From UBA668 sp031366885 (GTDB taxonomy: Bacteria; Actinomycetota; Acidimicrobiia; Acidimicrobiales; Ilumatobacteraceae), in the NCBI GenBank assembly GCA_031366885.1, contig JANLPB010000114.1:1-18169 (forward strand): DNA of 18,169 bases, written 5' to 3'. Shown here piece by piece: positions 5,572-12,823 of the stretch. Both the position numbers and the translations under genes were made by a program. The notes under the pieces were generated by a model that did no database searches, was not told where the DNA came from, and saw only the letters and a program-made list of their open reading frames with translations. Position 1 is the stretch's first letter. The number at the start of each line of letters is the position of its first letter.

Positions 5572-6291
5572 TCAGGTAAAGCGCGGCGCGGCAATCATGG
5601 CTTCGCTCTGCAACTTGTGTAGCCGCTCGTCGAAGCCGACCTGGCGGAACAGTTCCGCGACGCTGTCGTACTGCCCGAAGTCGTCGGCAAACTCGCTGAC
5701 GAACGGCGTGCCGTCCCACTCGGGGTGCTCGTTGACCAGCAACGCGTACTCGTGCTCGGCGTGGTCCTCGAAGTCCGCGTTGAGCCGGTACGACCAATTC
5801 GGCCGGACGGCATACAGCAGCCAGCTGATGTGGAAGTACGCAAACGCCAGCACCTGGGGAATCGCCTGCCGGCGCATCCAACCGAGCCGGCTGGGCTGCT
5901 TGGCCAGCATCTCCTCGATGACGAACAGGTGCCACTGCTCGTTGTCCTGCTCCCACCGATTCACCCGCACCTGCTCGAACACCCGCCTCGCGAACCGCGG
6001 CCGACGGGCGGTGTGGGTCACGGCCACGTACCCGATGTTCTCCCACGCTTGATACGGCATCCGCGCGACCAGTTCGAGAACACGAAACTTCTCCAGCGTG
6101 CGCGGCGTTCCGTACACCAGGTCCATTGTGACGAACAGCACCTTCGCTCCCACCGATGGCGTGCGCCGCGGCTGCGCCAACGTGTGCAGCTGCTCAGCCT
6201 TCAACTGCTCACCACCGAGCCGCTGGATGGGCCCGAACGGCGGGCGATCGTTGAGCAGCTTGCCAATCGGCCCGAACGAGTGATCACTCAT
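5572..6291 (-). CDS. Alternative oxidase (AOX)-family di-iron protein
   Basis: The 239-residue protein keeps all six di-iron ligands of alternative oxidases in the right order: E84 (QAWENIGY), E118 and H121 (EQDNEQWHL, an ExxH aligned to the AOX ENERMHL), E175 (NADFEDHAEHEY, like LEEEAVHTY), and E222 and H225 (DERLH, the last ExxH). A hydrophobic stretch at 146-162 fits monotopic membrane attachment. AOX enzymes oxidise quinol and reduce O2 to water without proton pumping, lowering oxidant load. The ATG overlaps the preceding hydrolase stop by 4 nt (ATGA), and the peroxiredoxin starts 23 nt later. Another di-iron carboxylate role cannot be excluded. Confidence 0.8.
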   Translation of the reverse strand: MSDHSFGPIGKLLNDRPPFGPIQRLGGEQLKAEQLHTLAQPRRTPSVGAKVLFVTMDLVYGTPRTLEKFRVLELVARMPYQAWENIGYVAVTHTARRPRFARRVFEQVRVNRWEQDNEQWHLFVIEEMLAKQPSRLGWMRRQAIPQVLAFAYFHISWLLYAVRPNWSYRLNADFEDHAEHEYALLVNEHPEWDGTPFVSEFADDFGQYDSVAELFRQVGFDERLHKLQSEAMIAAPRFT

Positions 6292-7247
6292 GACAACGAT
6301 TCTAAGAACGCTTCGAGCGCAGCGTTCGTCTCGGCGGGCGCTTCCTGCTGCACCCAGTGGCCGGCACCGTCAATGAGGGTGCTGCCGCGGAAGTCTGTGC
6401 ACGAGGCGCCCGGGTCGGCGAACGAATCAACGCCGGGGATCATCCCGCGCACCACATCTCGCGAGCCGCCGATGAAGCACGCTGGCTGGTTGACCAGCGC
6501 TCCCACGATGTCGGCCGAAGACTCCGGGTCGAGAGCGACGGCGCGATATCGATTGAACGCACCAACCATTCCGGTGCGCTCGAACGCAGCGACCGACACG
6601 GCAAGATCGTCGTCACTTATGAACGACAGCGGGCCATCCGGTGGCTCGGGCAGCTGGCTGAGAAACGTCGCCTCGCGAGGGCCACGCCCATAGAAGCCGC
6701 TGTACGGCGCATCGCCCGACACCGCGTAGTAGACCCGTTTCAGCGCCGATCGTAGGTCGGCCGCGAACTGCGCTTCGATCACGCCCGGCGGTTGAAACGC
6801 CAGCATGTAGAAGAACTGGTCCGCGTACATCTGGTCGAACAGGTCGAGCAGTGAGAACGGCATCGCCGGCGTGTGCGGCACGCTCAGACCGGCAACCGCA
6901 CGCACACGATCCGGGTAGCGGATGGCCGTGTTCCACACGATTGGCGCGCCCCAGTCGTGACCGAACAACACGATCGGATCGTCGCTGAGCGCAGCCGTGA
7001 CCGCGGCGACATCACTACTCAACTCGCGCAGCGTGTATCGCTCGACTTCAACCGGCACCGAGCTGCCGCCATACCCGCGCACGTCCATCGCCGCCACCCG
7101 GTAGCCGCGCGCCGCGAAGTACTCGACCTGATGGCGCCACGAGTGCGCCAGTTCGGGCCATCCCGAGACACACAGGATGACGGGCCCCTCCCCGGTGACC
7201 TCCACTCGCAGTGTGATGTCACCATTGGCCACAAACATCTCGTCCAT
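6288..7247 (-). CDS. Epoxide hydrolase-like alpha/beta-hydrolase
   Basis: The 319-residue protein has an alpha/beta-hydrolase core: the oxyanion-hole segment VSGWPELAHSW (Ser where epoxide hydrolases usually have His of HGxP), the strand AAMDVRGYGGSS, the nucleophile elbow GHDWGAPIVW with D98, and the catalytic His in GAGHWVQQEAP (H297). An Asp nucleophile in GHDWG is typical of soluble epoxide hydrolases and haloalkane dehalogenases; the DVRGYGGSS and lid sequence favour epoxide hydrolase. The substrate is unknown. The start at 7247 (MDEMFVANGD) is chosen because a GTG at 7319 would place hairpin copy B inside the gene. It is followed with a 4-nt overlap by the AOX-family gene. Confidence 0.85.
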   Translation of the reverse strand: MDEMFVANGDITLRVEVTGEGPVILCVSGWPELAHSWRHQVEYFAARGYRVAAMDVRGYGGSSVPVEVERYTLRELSSDVAAVTAALSDDPIVLFGHDWGAPIVWNTAIRYPDRVRAVAGLSVPHTPAMPFSLLDLFDQMYADQFFYMLAFQPPGVIEAQFAADLRSALKRVYYAVSGDAPYSGFYGRGPREATFLSQLPEPPDGPLSFISDDDLAVSVAAFERTGMVGAFNRYRAVALDPESSADIVGALVNQPACFIGGSRDVVRGMIPGVDSFADPGASCTDFRGSTLIDGAGHWVQQEAPAETNAALEAFLESLS

Positions 7248-7255
7248 GCGCGCGA

Positions 7256-7261
7256 ACCGTA
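7256..7261 (-). promoter_or_regulatory. Possible -10 box for the epoxide-hydrolase operon
   Basis: TACGGT on the minus strand (TAnnnT) lies 8 nt before the ATG at 7247, with no Shine-Dalgarno. This is compatible with a leaderless promoter of the hydrolase-oxidase-peroxiredoxin-transporter operon. The hairpin element copy B lies directly upstream (7279-7327). No clear -35. Confidence 0.3.
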
Positions 7262-7278
7262 GTCCCACCCAATCCGGC

Positions 7279-7327
7279 TTCTGGTCGTGCCAGATCGACA
7301 ACCGGTGTGGATCTGGCACGACCAGAA
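7279..7327. repeat. 49-bp perfect inverted repeat, copy B
   Basis: The arms are perfect over 18 bp: TTCTGGTCGTGCCAGATC and GATCTGGCACGACCAGAA, separated by the 13-nt centre GACAACCGGTGTG in which ACA and TGT can pair. It lies 13 nt beyond the stop of the second ABC permease gene and 31 nt upstream of the epoxide-hydrolase gene start. No T-run follows, so it is not a classical terminator; it shares geometry and centre with copies A and C. Confidence 0.8.
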
Positions 7328-7340
7328 GGACCCGCGTCGA

Positions 7341-8114
7341 CTAGTCGGCGGCGCCGGACAACCGGAGGTGGCGCATTCGCCAGTTGGCAATCAACAGCAC
7401 GATCGCGGAGATGATCAGCAGTCGCACTGCGGCTGCACCGCCCTCGGGAATGCCATCGCGATGCAACCGTGATGGAGGGTTGTCCAGCAGGCCCACAAAG
7501 ATTGCACGCGACTCCCACGTGGGCGACAGCTGGGCGATGCCGGTGAGCGCCGCCCCCAGCAGTCGTTCCAACAGGAACACGAATGCCAGCGACCACACCG
7601 CCGTCCGACGCGTCAGGCACCCAATCGCGATGAACACCGCCACGTACGCCACGCTGCCCACGGCCGCCGCGACAAACGCTGGCCACGCACTCGACGGGCT
7701 GCCCGCGACCAACGCCGCCAGCGCGGCCGCGGGCGCGATGGTGCACAGTGCGACCGACGAGCCGCCCACCCAACGCCCGAGGACAATCTGCCACGTCGGC
7801 GCCGGCGACAGCCAGGTGAAGTGGAACGAGCCGGCCCGTATCTCGGCCCCGAGCACCGAGTCGCCGATCACCAGCGCGGTAATCGGCATGACCAGCCCGA
7901 AGATGCCTTCGGCGGCAACCAGGGGAAACGCTCGATCGGGCGAGGCGTCGAAGACCCTGGCGAGCAACCCGAACAGCAGCGCGCCCGCACACGGAATGAG
8001 AATTGCCGCCCACCGCTTCGGCGGGAAGCACGACTGCCACGTGTAGATCACGATGGCCAGTAGGCGAGCGCGCGGGCGCCACGGGCGGACGGTGGTTGCG
8101 GTGGACGTGCTCAT
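7341..8114 (-). CDS. ABC-2 type transporter permease (second system)
   Basis: A 257-residue membrane protein with six probable transmembrane helices (about residues 36-53, 67-85, 113-136, 146-166, 172-192 and 228-244) and a hydrophilic, basic N-terminus, the plan of ABC-2 (drug/polymer export) permeases. It is the last gene of a four-gene operon and its start overlaps its partner ATPase by 4 nt (ATGA). Residues 87-105 (SVLGAEIRAGSFHFTWLSP) resemble the cytoplasmic loop of ABC-2 permeases, where a conserved Glu and a following basic region contact the ATPase. The substrate is unknown. Hairpin copy B follows the gene. Confidence 0.82.
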   Translation of the reverse strand: MSTSTATTVRPWRPRARLLAIVIYTWQSCFPPKRWAAILIPCAGALLFGLLARVFDASPDRAFPLVAAEGIFGLVMPITALVIGDSVLGAEIRAGSFHFTWLSPAPTWQIVLGRWVGGSSVALCTIAPAAALAALVAGSPSSAWPAFVAAAVGSVAYVAVFIAIGCLTRRTAVWSLAFVFLLERLLGAALTGIAQLSPTWESRAIFVGLLDNPPSRLHRDGIPEGGAAAVRLLIISAIVLLIANWRMRHLRLSGAAD

Positions 8115-9058
8115 CGCACCAACTCCCGGAACAGACTCTCCAGCGAGTCGTCGAGCGGGCGCACTTCGATCAACCGAATCGAGAGCGACTTCGCCAGTTG
8201 CGGCAATGCAACGGCCAACTCGCGCGCCTGCAACGTCTCCACCGTCAGCTCATCGCGTTTCGCTTCGAACCGCACCCCGGTGACGGACTCAAGCGCGACC
8301 AACCCGCCGGCCAACCGGCGATTGTCATTGCAGCGCACCAGCACGTGCCTCGGTGTCTCGTCCATCGCGTCACGAATTGCCCGATGCCCGCCAGCGGCCG
8401 CCAGCCGACCGTGCACCAACACGATCACCCGCTCGGCCAGGCGCTCGACTTCGCTGAGCACGTGCGAGCTGACGATCACCGTTCGGCCATTAACACCGAG
8501 CTGTTTGAACAACGCGATGAGGTGCAGACGTTGCACAGGGTCCGCGCCATTCAGTGGCTCGTCGAGCACCAACACCTCGGGGTCGGACACGAGAGCAGCG
8601 GCGATCTTGGCTCGCTGCCGCATGCCCTTACTGAAGGTGCCGACATCACGATCCGCAGCGTCGAGCAGATCGACCGTCCGCAACGCCCGCTCCGGCGCGT
8701 CGCGATCAGTCACCCGACGAAGGTCGGCCATGTAGTGCACCAATTGGCGCGCGCTGAGGCCGCCAGGCACCGCTTCGTCCTCGGGCACCAGTGCCATCGT
8801 GGCGTGCACCCAGCGATCACGCCGTGGGTCGCGCCCACCCACACGAACCGTGCCTTCGTTGACGCCGGTGAGGCCGGCAATCGCGCGCATCAACGTGGTC
8901 TTGCCCGCGCCGTTGGGGCCGAGCAACCCGCTGACGCCCGGCCCGAACGAACACGTCAGCTCTGACAACGCGACCTTTGGCCCGAACCAGACGGAGACCG
9001 CGTTCACCTCGACGGTGGCCCCTGCGGCCAGCGCCGGATCTGCGAGAACGTCGCTCAT
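8111..9058 (-). CDS. ABC transporter ATPase (second system)
   Basis: The 315-residue protein is a single nucleotide-binding domain: Walker A GPNGAGKTT (residues 47-55), signature FSKGMRQ (142-148, a common variant of LSGGQ in exporter ATPases), Walker B VLVLDEP (162-168) and switch His H199 (VSSHVLSEVERL). After about residue 215 comes an additional C-terminal domain typical of ABC-2 exporter ATPases. Its ATG at 9058 overlaps the stop of the first permease by 4 nt; upstream ATG/GTG codons would overlap that permease and are not used. It should energise the permease encoded immediately downstream. Confidence 0.9.
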   Translation of the reverse strand: MSDVLADPALAAGATVEVNAVSVWFGPKVALSELTCSFGPGVSGLLGPNGAGKTTLMRAIAGLTGVNEGTVRVGGRDPRRDRWVHATMALVPEDEAVPGGLSARQLVHYMADLRRVTDRDAPERALRTVDLLDAADRDVGTFSKGMRQRAKIAAALVSDPEVLVLDEPLNGADPVQRLHLIALFKQLGVNGRTVIVSSHVLSEVERLAERVIVLVHGRLAAAGGHRAIRDAMDETPRHVLVRCNDNRRLAGGLVALESVTGVRFEAKRDELTVETLQARELAVALPQLAKSLSIRLIEVRPLDDSLESLFRELVR

Positions 9059-9954
9059 CGTTCGACCCATCGGTAGCGCCACCACAACAGCCCGGAGGCC
9101 ACGGCAAGCACCACCAGGTAGCAGGCCAGCGCCAGCCAGCCGCCGCCGGCGACACCGGCCAGCTGCGACTCGGAATCGATGTGCCCCAAGAAGATGACAT
9201 CGCGGAGGTACAGCGGCAACACCAGCACATTGAGAAGCCCGCCGTACGCACCGCCGTTGGGGCCGGCGGTTTGATCGACGATGACGCCCGACGAGATGGA
9301 AGTGAGCAAGAACAGCCCGATGACCGATGCCCCGGCAACGATGCGGCGGTCGGTCAGGGATGACACTGCGCACCCGATGGCCGCATAGAAGACAGCGAGC
9401 ACGACGATGGAGAGCGGCACCTTCCACAAGACGTCCAGATGGCCGGAGAAATAGTCGAGTGCGGCATCGCTGACCAACATGTTGCCGATGAACAGCACCA
9501 TCTGTGGCAGGAAGGAAAAGGCGAAGAGGATGGTCGCGATCGAGCCGACTTTCGCGACCACGTAGTCGGTGCCCAGCAGCGGACGGGCGAACATCAGCGG
9601 TAGGACCTTCTGCCGTCGATCAGGGCAGATCACATCGGGCGCGACGAGGGCGACGAACAGCAACAGCGCCGAGGACACGCCCACGTACTCGCGGTAGGTG
9701 ATGATCTCGAAGGCGTCGAATCGGTTGCGGCTGACGTAGCCAATGCCGACGTTGACGATGGCGGGAACGGTGACGATTGCCAGCAACACGAACGGCGCGA
9801 CCTTCTGCCGCCACGTGCGACGCAGGCCCAGTGCGCGACGAATCGACGCCTTGTACAGCGCGAAGGTTGCCGCACCGCGTTGCCCGCGCGGCCCGTCGTA
9901 GGGCCGGTAACCACGGTCGTAGACCGCGCCGCTCGAACCCGGCAGCGAGCTCAT
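9055..9954 (-). CDS. ABC-2 type transporter permease (first system)
   Basis: A 299-residue membrane protein. Residues 10-50 form a hydrophilic N-terminus with AVYDRGYRPYDGPRG and a basic ALGLRRTWRQK stretch, common in actinobacterial ABC-2 permeases. Six probable helices follow (about 52-72, 91-109, 136-160, 178-198, 206-225, 272-292). DVICPDRRQKVLPLMFARPL (107-126) fits the coupling segment between helices 2 and 3. Both ends overlap neighbours by 4 nt, so production is coupled to the two ATPases. It most likely pairs with the ATPase encoded immediately upstream. Export of a lipid, drug or peptide is possible; the substrate cannot be inferred. Confidence 0.85.
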   Translation of the reverse strand: MSSLPGSSGAVYDRGYRPYDGPRGQRGAATFALYKASIRRALGLRRTWRQKVAPFVLLAIVTVPAIVNVGIGYVSRNRFDAFEIITYREYVGVSSALLLFVALVAPDVICPDRRQKVLPLMFARPLLGTDYVVAKVGSIATILFAFSFLPQMVLFIGNMLVSDAALDYFSGHLDVLWKVPLSIVVLAVFYAAIGCAVSSLTDRRIVAGASVIGLFLLTSISSGVIVDQTAGPNGGAYGGLLNVLVLPLYLRDVIFLGHIDSESQLAGVAGGGWLALACYLVVLAVASGLLWWRYRWVER

Positions 9955-10868
9955 GCCAGCTCCTCGCTGCGACGCACGAACGCTTCGTCCAGCGACCGCA
10001 GGCGAGTCGACAATCGGAACAGCGGCAACCCAAGCTGCGCGACCACGTCGCGCACCGCATCCATCTGCGCGTCGTCACCCACCGTTGCCTCCACGACGTC
10101 GTCGACGGCAACGGCCGAGATACCCGCACGGGCGAGCCCGCTCACGAGTTCGTCGGTATGCCGACCGACGTCGATCGTGACAAGGCCGGTGCGCTCCAAC
10201 AGCGAATTCGTCGCACCCGAGACGACCAACTTGCCGGCGTTGATCATCACCACATGGTCGCAGACCGCCTGCACATCGTCGAGCAGATGGGTAGCCATCA
10301 GCACCGAGATTCCGAACGAGCCGAGGCGGTCGACAAGCTGCAACATCTCCTCACGACCGATTGGGTCGAGCCCCGCGGTCGGTTCGTCGAGCAGCACCAA
10401 CTCAGGGTCACCGACCAGAGCCTGCGCCAGTTTCGCGCGCTGGCGCATACCCGTAGAGAAGCCGCCGATCGGGCGAAAGCGAGCCTCGTCGAGGCCGACC
10501 AGATCGAGTACGTCCGAGGCCCGTTGGCGTGCCGCCCGAGCGGGGAGCCCGCTGAGCTCACCGAAGGTCGACACCACATCGGCTGCTGTCTGATCGAGCG
10601 GAAGGCAGTCGTGCTCGGGCATGTAGCCCAAGCGCGACCGCACTGCAATCGGGTCGCGGGCCACTTGGATGCCGCACACCTCCACGTGACCGGCAGTGGG
10701 GTGCGACAGGCCGAGGAGGATGCGAAACAGGGTCGACTTACCGGCACCATTGGCGCCGACCAGCCCGATGCGGCCAGGCGGCACGTCCAGCGTCAGGTCG
10801 TCCAGTGCCGTAACGCCCGGGTAGGTCTTGGTGAGCCCAGAGATTCGAAGAAGCGGACCATCACTCAC
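9951..10868 (-). CDS. ABC transporter ATPase (first system)
   Basis: The 305-residue protein is a nucleotide-binding domain: Walker A GANGAGKST (residues 38-46), signature FSTGMRQ (137-143), Walker B LVLLDEP (157-163) and switch His H194 (MATHLLDDV). The rest (about 215-305) is an extra domain ending RSLDEAFVRR, as in ABC-2 exporter ATPases. The GTG at 10868 (VSDGPLLRISGLTKTYPG) is chosen because the family starts with this LxxxGLTKxY strand; a reading from 11021 would place hairpin copy C inside the gene. First gene of a four-gene exporter operon; the promoter should lie between it and 11057. Confidence 0.9.
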   Translation of the reverse strand: MSDGPLLRISGLTKTYPGVTALDDLTLDVPPGRIGLVGANGAGKSTLFRILLGLSHPTAGHVEVCGIQVARDPIAVRSRLGYMPEHDCLPLDQTAADVVSTFGELSGLPARAARQRASDVLDLVGLDEARFRPIGGFSTGMRQRAKLAQALVGDPELVLLDEPTAGLDPIGREEMLQLVDRLGSFGISVLMATHLLDDVQAVCDHVVMINAGKLVVSGATNSLLERTGLVTIDVGRHTDELVSGLARAGISAVAVDDVVEATVGDDAQMDAVRDVVAQLGLPLFRLSTRLRSLDEAFVRRSEELA

Positions 10869-10917
10869 GCCGCCGAGTCTGTCAGGTGCACGCGACAGCA
10901 GAGTCGCGCTGGCCAGC

Positions 10918-10966
10918 TTCCGGTCGTACGAGACCCACACCCAGTGTGGATTTGGTACGACCAGAA
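10918..10966. repeat. 49-bp hairpin element, copy C
   Basis: The arms TTCCGGTCGTACGAGACC and GATTTGGTACGACCAGAA flank the 13-nt centre CACACCCAGTGTG. Fourteen of 18 arm positions are Watson-Crick pairs and one more is a G-T pair. It lies in the divergent gap between the ABC operon and the amidohydrolase gene, 49 nt before the ATPase start, and here it is not downstream of any gene. That argues against a simple terminator for this copy. Confidence 0.7.
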
Positions 10967-11043
10967 CCGGGTGCGCTCCAGTGCCAGGCTCACGAACGCA
11001 CAGTCCTACGGTTCGCGACACGCACTCGAACGACTGAGGGACT

Positions 11044-11048
11044 GAGGG
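11044..11048 (+). promoter_or_regulatory. Shine-Dalgarno of the amidohydrolase gene
   Basis: GAGGGG within ACTGAGGGGACTGCTC stands 8 nt before the ATG at 11057 and decides that start over further upstream in-frame codons. ACTGAGGG is tandemly repeated just before it (11032-11048 region). Confidence 0.6.
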
Positions 11049-11056
11049 GACTGCTC

Positions 11057-12247
11057 ATGGCGCTCACAATTGCCTCCACCAAGCCCATCCACGACTCGCA
11101 TGCGGTCGCGGAGGATGGCGCTGTCGATGCCGACGGCCACATCCTGGAGCCGCCGACGCTGTGGGAGGAGTACATCGACCCGCAGTTCCGCGACCGTGCG
11201 CTGCGATTCCGCATCGACGAGAACGGCCTCGAAGAACTGGAGATCGACGGCCAGCGCTCGAAGATGAGCCGTGCCGGGTTCCCCGCCACCCTCGGCGCGA
11301 TGGGTGCGCCAGACCTCCCCGCGATGCAAAAGGACCCGGCACGCACCTACCTCGGTGAATCGCCGTTTGGCGCCATGGACCCGGGCGAGCGCGTCAAGGT
11401 GCTCGACGCAGAACACATCGACATTGCCATCCTCTACACCACCGTCGGCCTGCTGTGGGAAGCCGAAGTGGAGGACCCTGCGCTGTCGCAGGCGTACACC
11501 AAGGCGTACAACCGCTGGATCTGCGAGTTCTGCGCCGGCGAGCGTCGACTGGTGCCCACCGCGCACCTGTCACTCACCGACCCCGCCGCGGCCGCGATCG
11601 AACTGGAGCGCGCGGTCGGCGAAGGAGCGGTCGGTGGCTACGTCGCCCCCTTCCACCATCGCGGCACACCGCTGGGTCACCCCGACAACGACGCCGTGTT
11701 CGCAGCCGCGCAGGACCTCGACGTGCCCCTGGCCATCCACCCGACCTTCGAGCCACAGTGGACGAAAGGCACGCGGATGGGAACATGGGAGAACGTGAAG
11801 CAATTGCGTCTGCTCGCTTCGGTGTCCGCGTCCGACGGCGTACGCCAACAGTTCACGACGCTCTTCGACTACGGCGTGTTCGACAAGTTCCCTGGCCTCA
11901 AGGTCGTCGTGCTCGAGTCCGGCGCCGGCTGGCTCGGTTACTGGCTCGACAGAATGGACGCCGTCTACGGACACACATTCATCGGCAACCGCGTGCCGTT
12001 GCAGCACAAGCCCAGCGACTACTTCCGCGATCGTTGTTGGATCAGCGCCGACCCCGACGAGCGGATGGTACCCGCGCTCGCGCAGCGCTACGGCGTCGAA
12101 AGATTCTTGTGGGCCTCGGACTTTCCGCACGCCGATCACACGGCCGAGTACGTGCACGACCTCAACGAACTGGTCGCGATGTTCCCCGAGAATCAGCGAC
12201 GTCAGTTCATCGGCGACAACGCCCGAACGCTTTTCAAACTCACCTGA
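11057..12247 (+). CDS. Amidohydrolase-2 family metal-dependent hydrolase
   Basis: The 396-residue TIM-barrel protein has the amidohydrolase-2 hallmarks: the first metal site DADGHILEP (around residues 24-32, with Asp26 and His28), a central His in LAIHPTFEP, and the closing metal-site motif WASDFPHADH. The subfamily contains decarboxylases such as gamma-resorcylate and ACMSD-type enzymes, and many uncharacterised actinobacterial proteins. The substrate cannot be chosen. The ATG at 11057 is supported by its Shine-Dalgarno; a reading from 10886 would run through hairpin copy C. It is divergent from the ABC exporter operon and followed by a hairpin. Confidence 0.88.
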   Translation: MALTIASTKPIHDSHAVAEDGAVDADGHILEPPTLWEEYIDPQFRDRALRFRIDENGLEELEIDGQRSKMSRAGFPATLGAMGAPDLPAMQKDPARTYLGESPFGAMDPGERVKVLDAEHIDIAILYTTVGLLWEAEVEDPALSQAYTKAYNRWICEFCAGERRLVPTAHLSLTDPAAAAIELERAVGEGAVGGYVAPFHHRGTPLGHPDNDAVFAAAQDLDVPLAIHPTFEPQWTKGTRMGTWENVKQLRLLASVSASDGVRQQFTTLFDYGVFDKFPGLKVVVLESGAGWLGYWLDRMDAVYGHTFIGNRVPLQHKPSDYFRDRCWISADPDERMVPALAQRYGVERFLWASDFPHADHTAEYVHDLNELVAMFPENQRRQFIGDNARTLFKLT

Positions 12248-12249
12248 CC

Positions 12250-12271
12250 TGCGGGCAGCGCACAGCCCGCA
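12250..12271. terminator. Candidate terminator after the amidohydrolase gene
   Basis: TGCGGGC (12250-12256) and GCCCGCA (12265-12271) form a perfect 7-bp GC-rich stem with an 8-nt loop, starting 2 nt after the stop at 12247. No T-tract follows; position is the main support. Confidence 0.45.
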
Positions 12272-12298
12272 CCACCGCAGCACCGCAGCACGGCATCA

Positions 12299-12327
12299 TT
12301 GCGCAGCACGACCCGCAGTCGTATGGT
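12299..12327 (+). promoter_or_regulatory. Candidate sigma70-type promoter for the small-protein/ROK pair
   Basis: TTGCGC (12299-12304) and TATGGT (12322-12327, 4 of 6 to TATAAT) are separated by exactly 17 bp, upstream of the gene that begins at 12374. The -35 is only a 3-of-6 match. Confidence 0.35.
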
Positions 12328-12373
12328 TCGTTTCAGGCCGCTGATAGGCGGTTGCGTCGGACGGGAGGTCACG

Positions 12374-12823
12374 ATGAGTTCTGAGGACAAGATCCGCGAG
12401 GGTGCTCAGCCATTCCTGCACTCGGGTGAACAAGTGCTTGCTGCCTTCGTGGCGCGACCACGCGGCTGGACCCAGCAGATGGCCGGCTCGATGCTCGTCG
12501 GCGCACACCAGCAGGGGAAGGCGCACACGGGCGCAGTTCAGGCCGACTTCGCGCTCGCCAGCCCGATGGCGATCGCCATTACCCAGTATCGACTCCTGTC
12601 GTTCAGCATGGGCGCGCAGGCCGGCATGGGCATGGGCGGCGGCGTGAAGGACCTCGTTGGTCAGGCACCCCTTGCCGACGTCGACTCGCTCACGACGAAG
12701 CGTTTGCTGGTGGGCAAAGTGGTAGAGATAACGCTTCGTGGAGAACCGTTCAAACTCGAAGTCGGCGCCGGAGCCAACACCAAAGGTGTCGTCGAAGCGT
12801 TCAATACCGCGCGCTCGTCCTGA
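12374..12823 (+). CDS. Small protein of unknown function
   Basis: The 149-residue protein is not one I can name. The ATG at 12374 is preceded by a strong Shine-Dalgarno (GGGAGGT at 12363-12369), so an upstream start at 12299 is unlikely. Visible pattern: GEQVLAAFVARPRGW (about residues 18-32), a glycine/methionine-rich SMGAQAGMGMGGG (about 77-89), strands PMAIAITQYRLLSF, LTTKRLLVGKVVEITLRG and KLEVGAGAN, and a final helix GVVEAFNTAR. This strand-rich plan with a closing helix resembles bacterial PH-like domains, but that is only a guess. Its end overlaps any long start of the ROK kinase gene, so the two are probably co-transcribed. Confidence 0.75.
   Translation: MSSEDKIREGAQPFLHSGEQVLAAFVARPRGWTQQMAGSMLVGAHQQGKAHTGAVQADFALASPMAIAITQYRLLSFSMGAQAGMGMGGGVKDLVGQAPLADVDSLTTKRLLVGKVVEITLRGEPFKLEVGAGANTKGVVEAFNTARSS

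Noticed and set aside
4985..6052. A 355-codon plus-strand open frame opposite the peroxiredoxin and AOX-like genes
   Set aside because: It is antisense to clear conserved motifs on the minus strand and has no recognisable domain.
9058..9427. A longer start for the second ABC ATPase, adding 120 or so residues
   Set aside because: The extra part is the permease read in another frame; the family start and 4-nt overlap support 9058.
9777..11045. A long plus-strand open frame across the ABC ATPase and permease
   Set aside because: It is antisense to genes with complete ABC motifs and high-GC codon bias keeps such shadow frames open; it has no known domains.
12271..12291. A small direct repeat (ACCGCAGC twice) after the amidohydrolase terminator
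   Set aside because: Only two short units and no larger array; consistent with slippage in GC-rich sequence.
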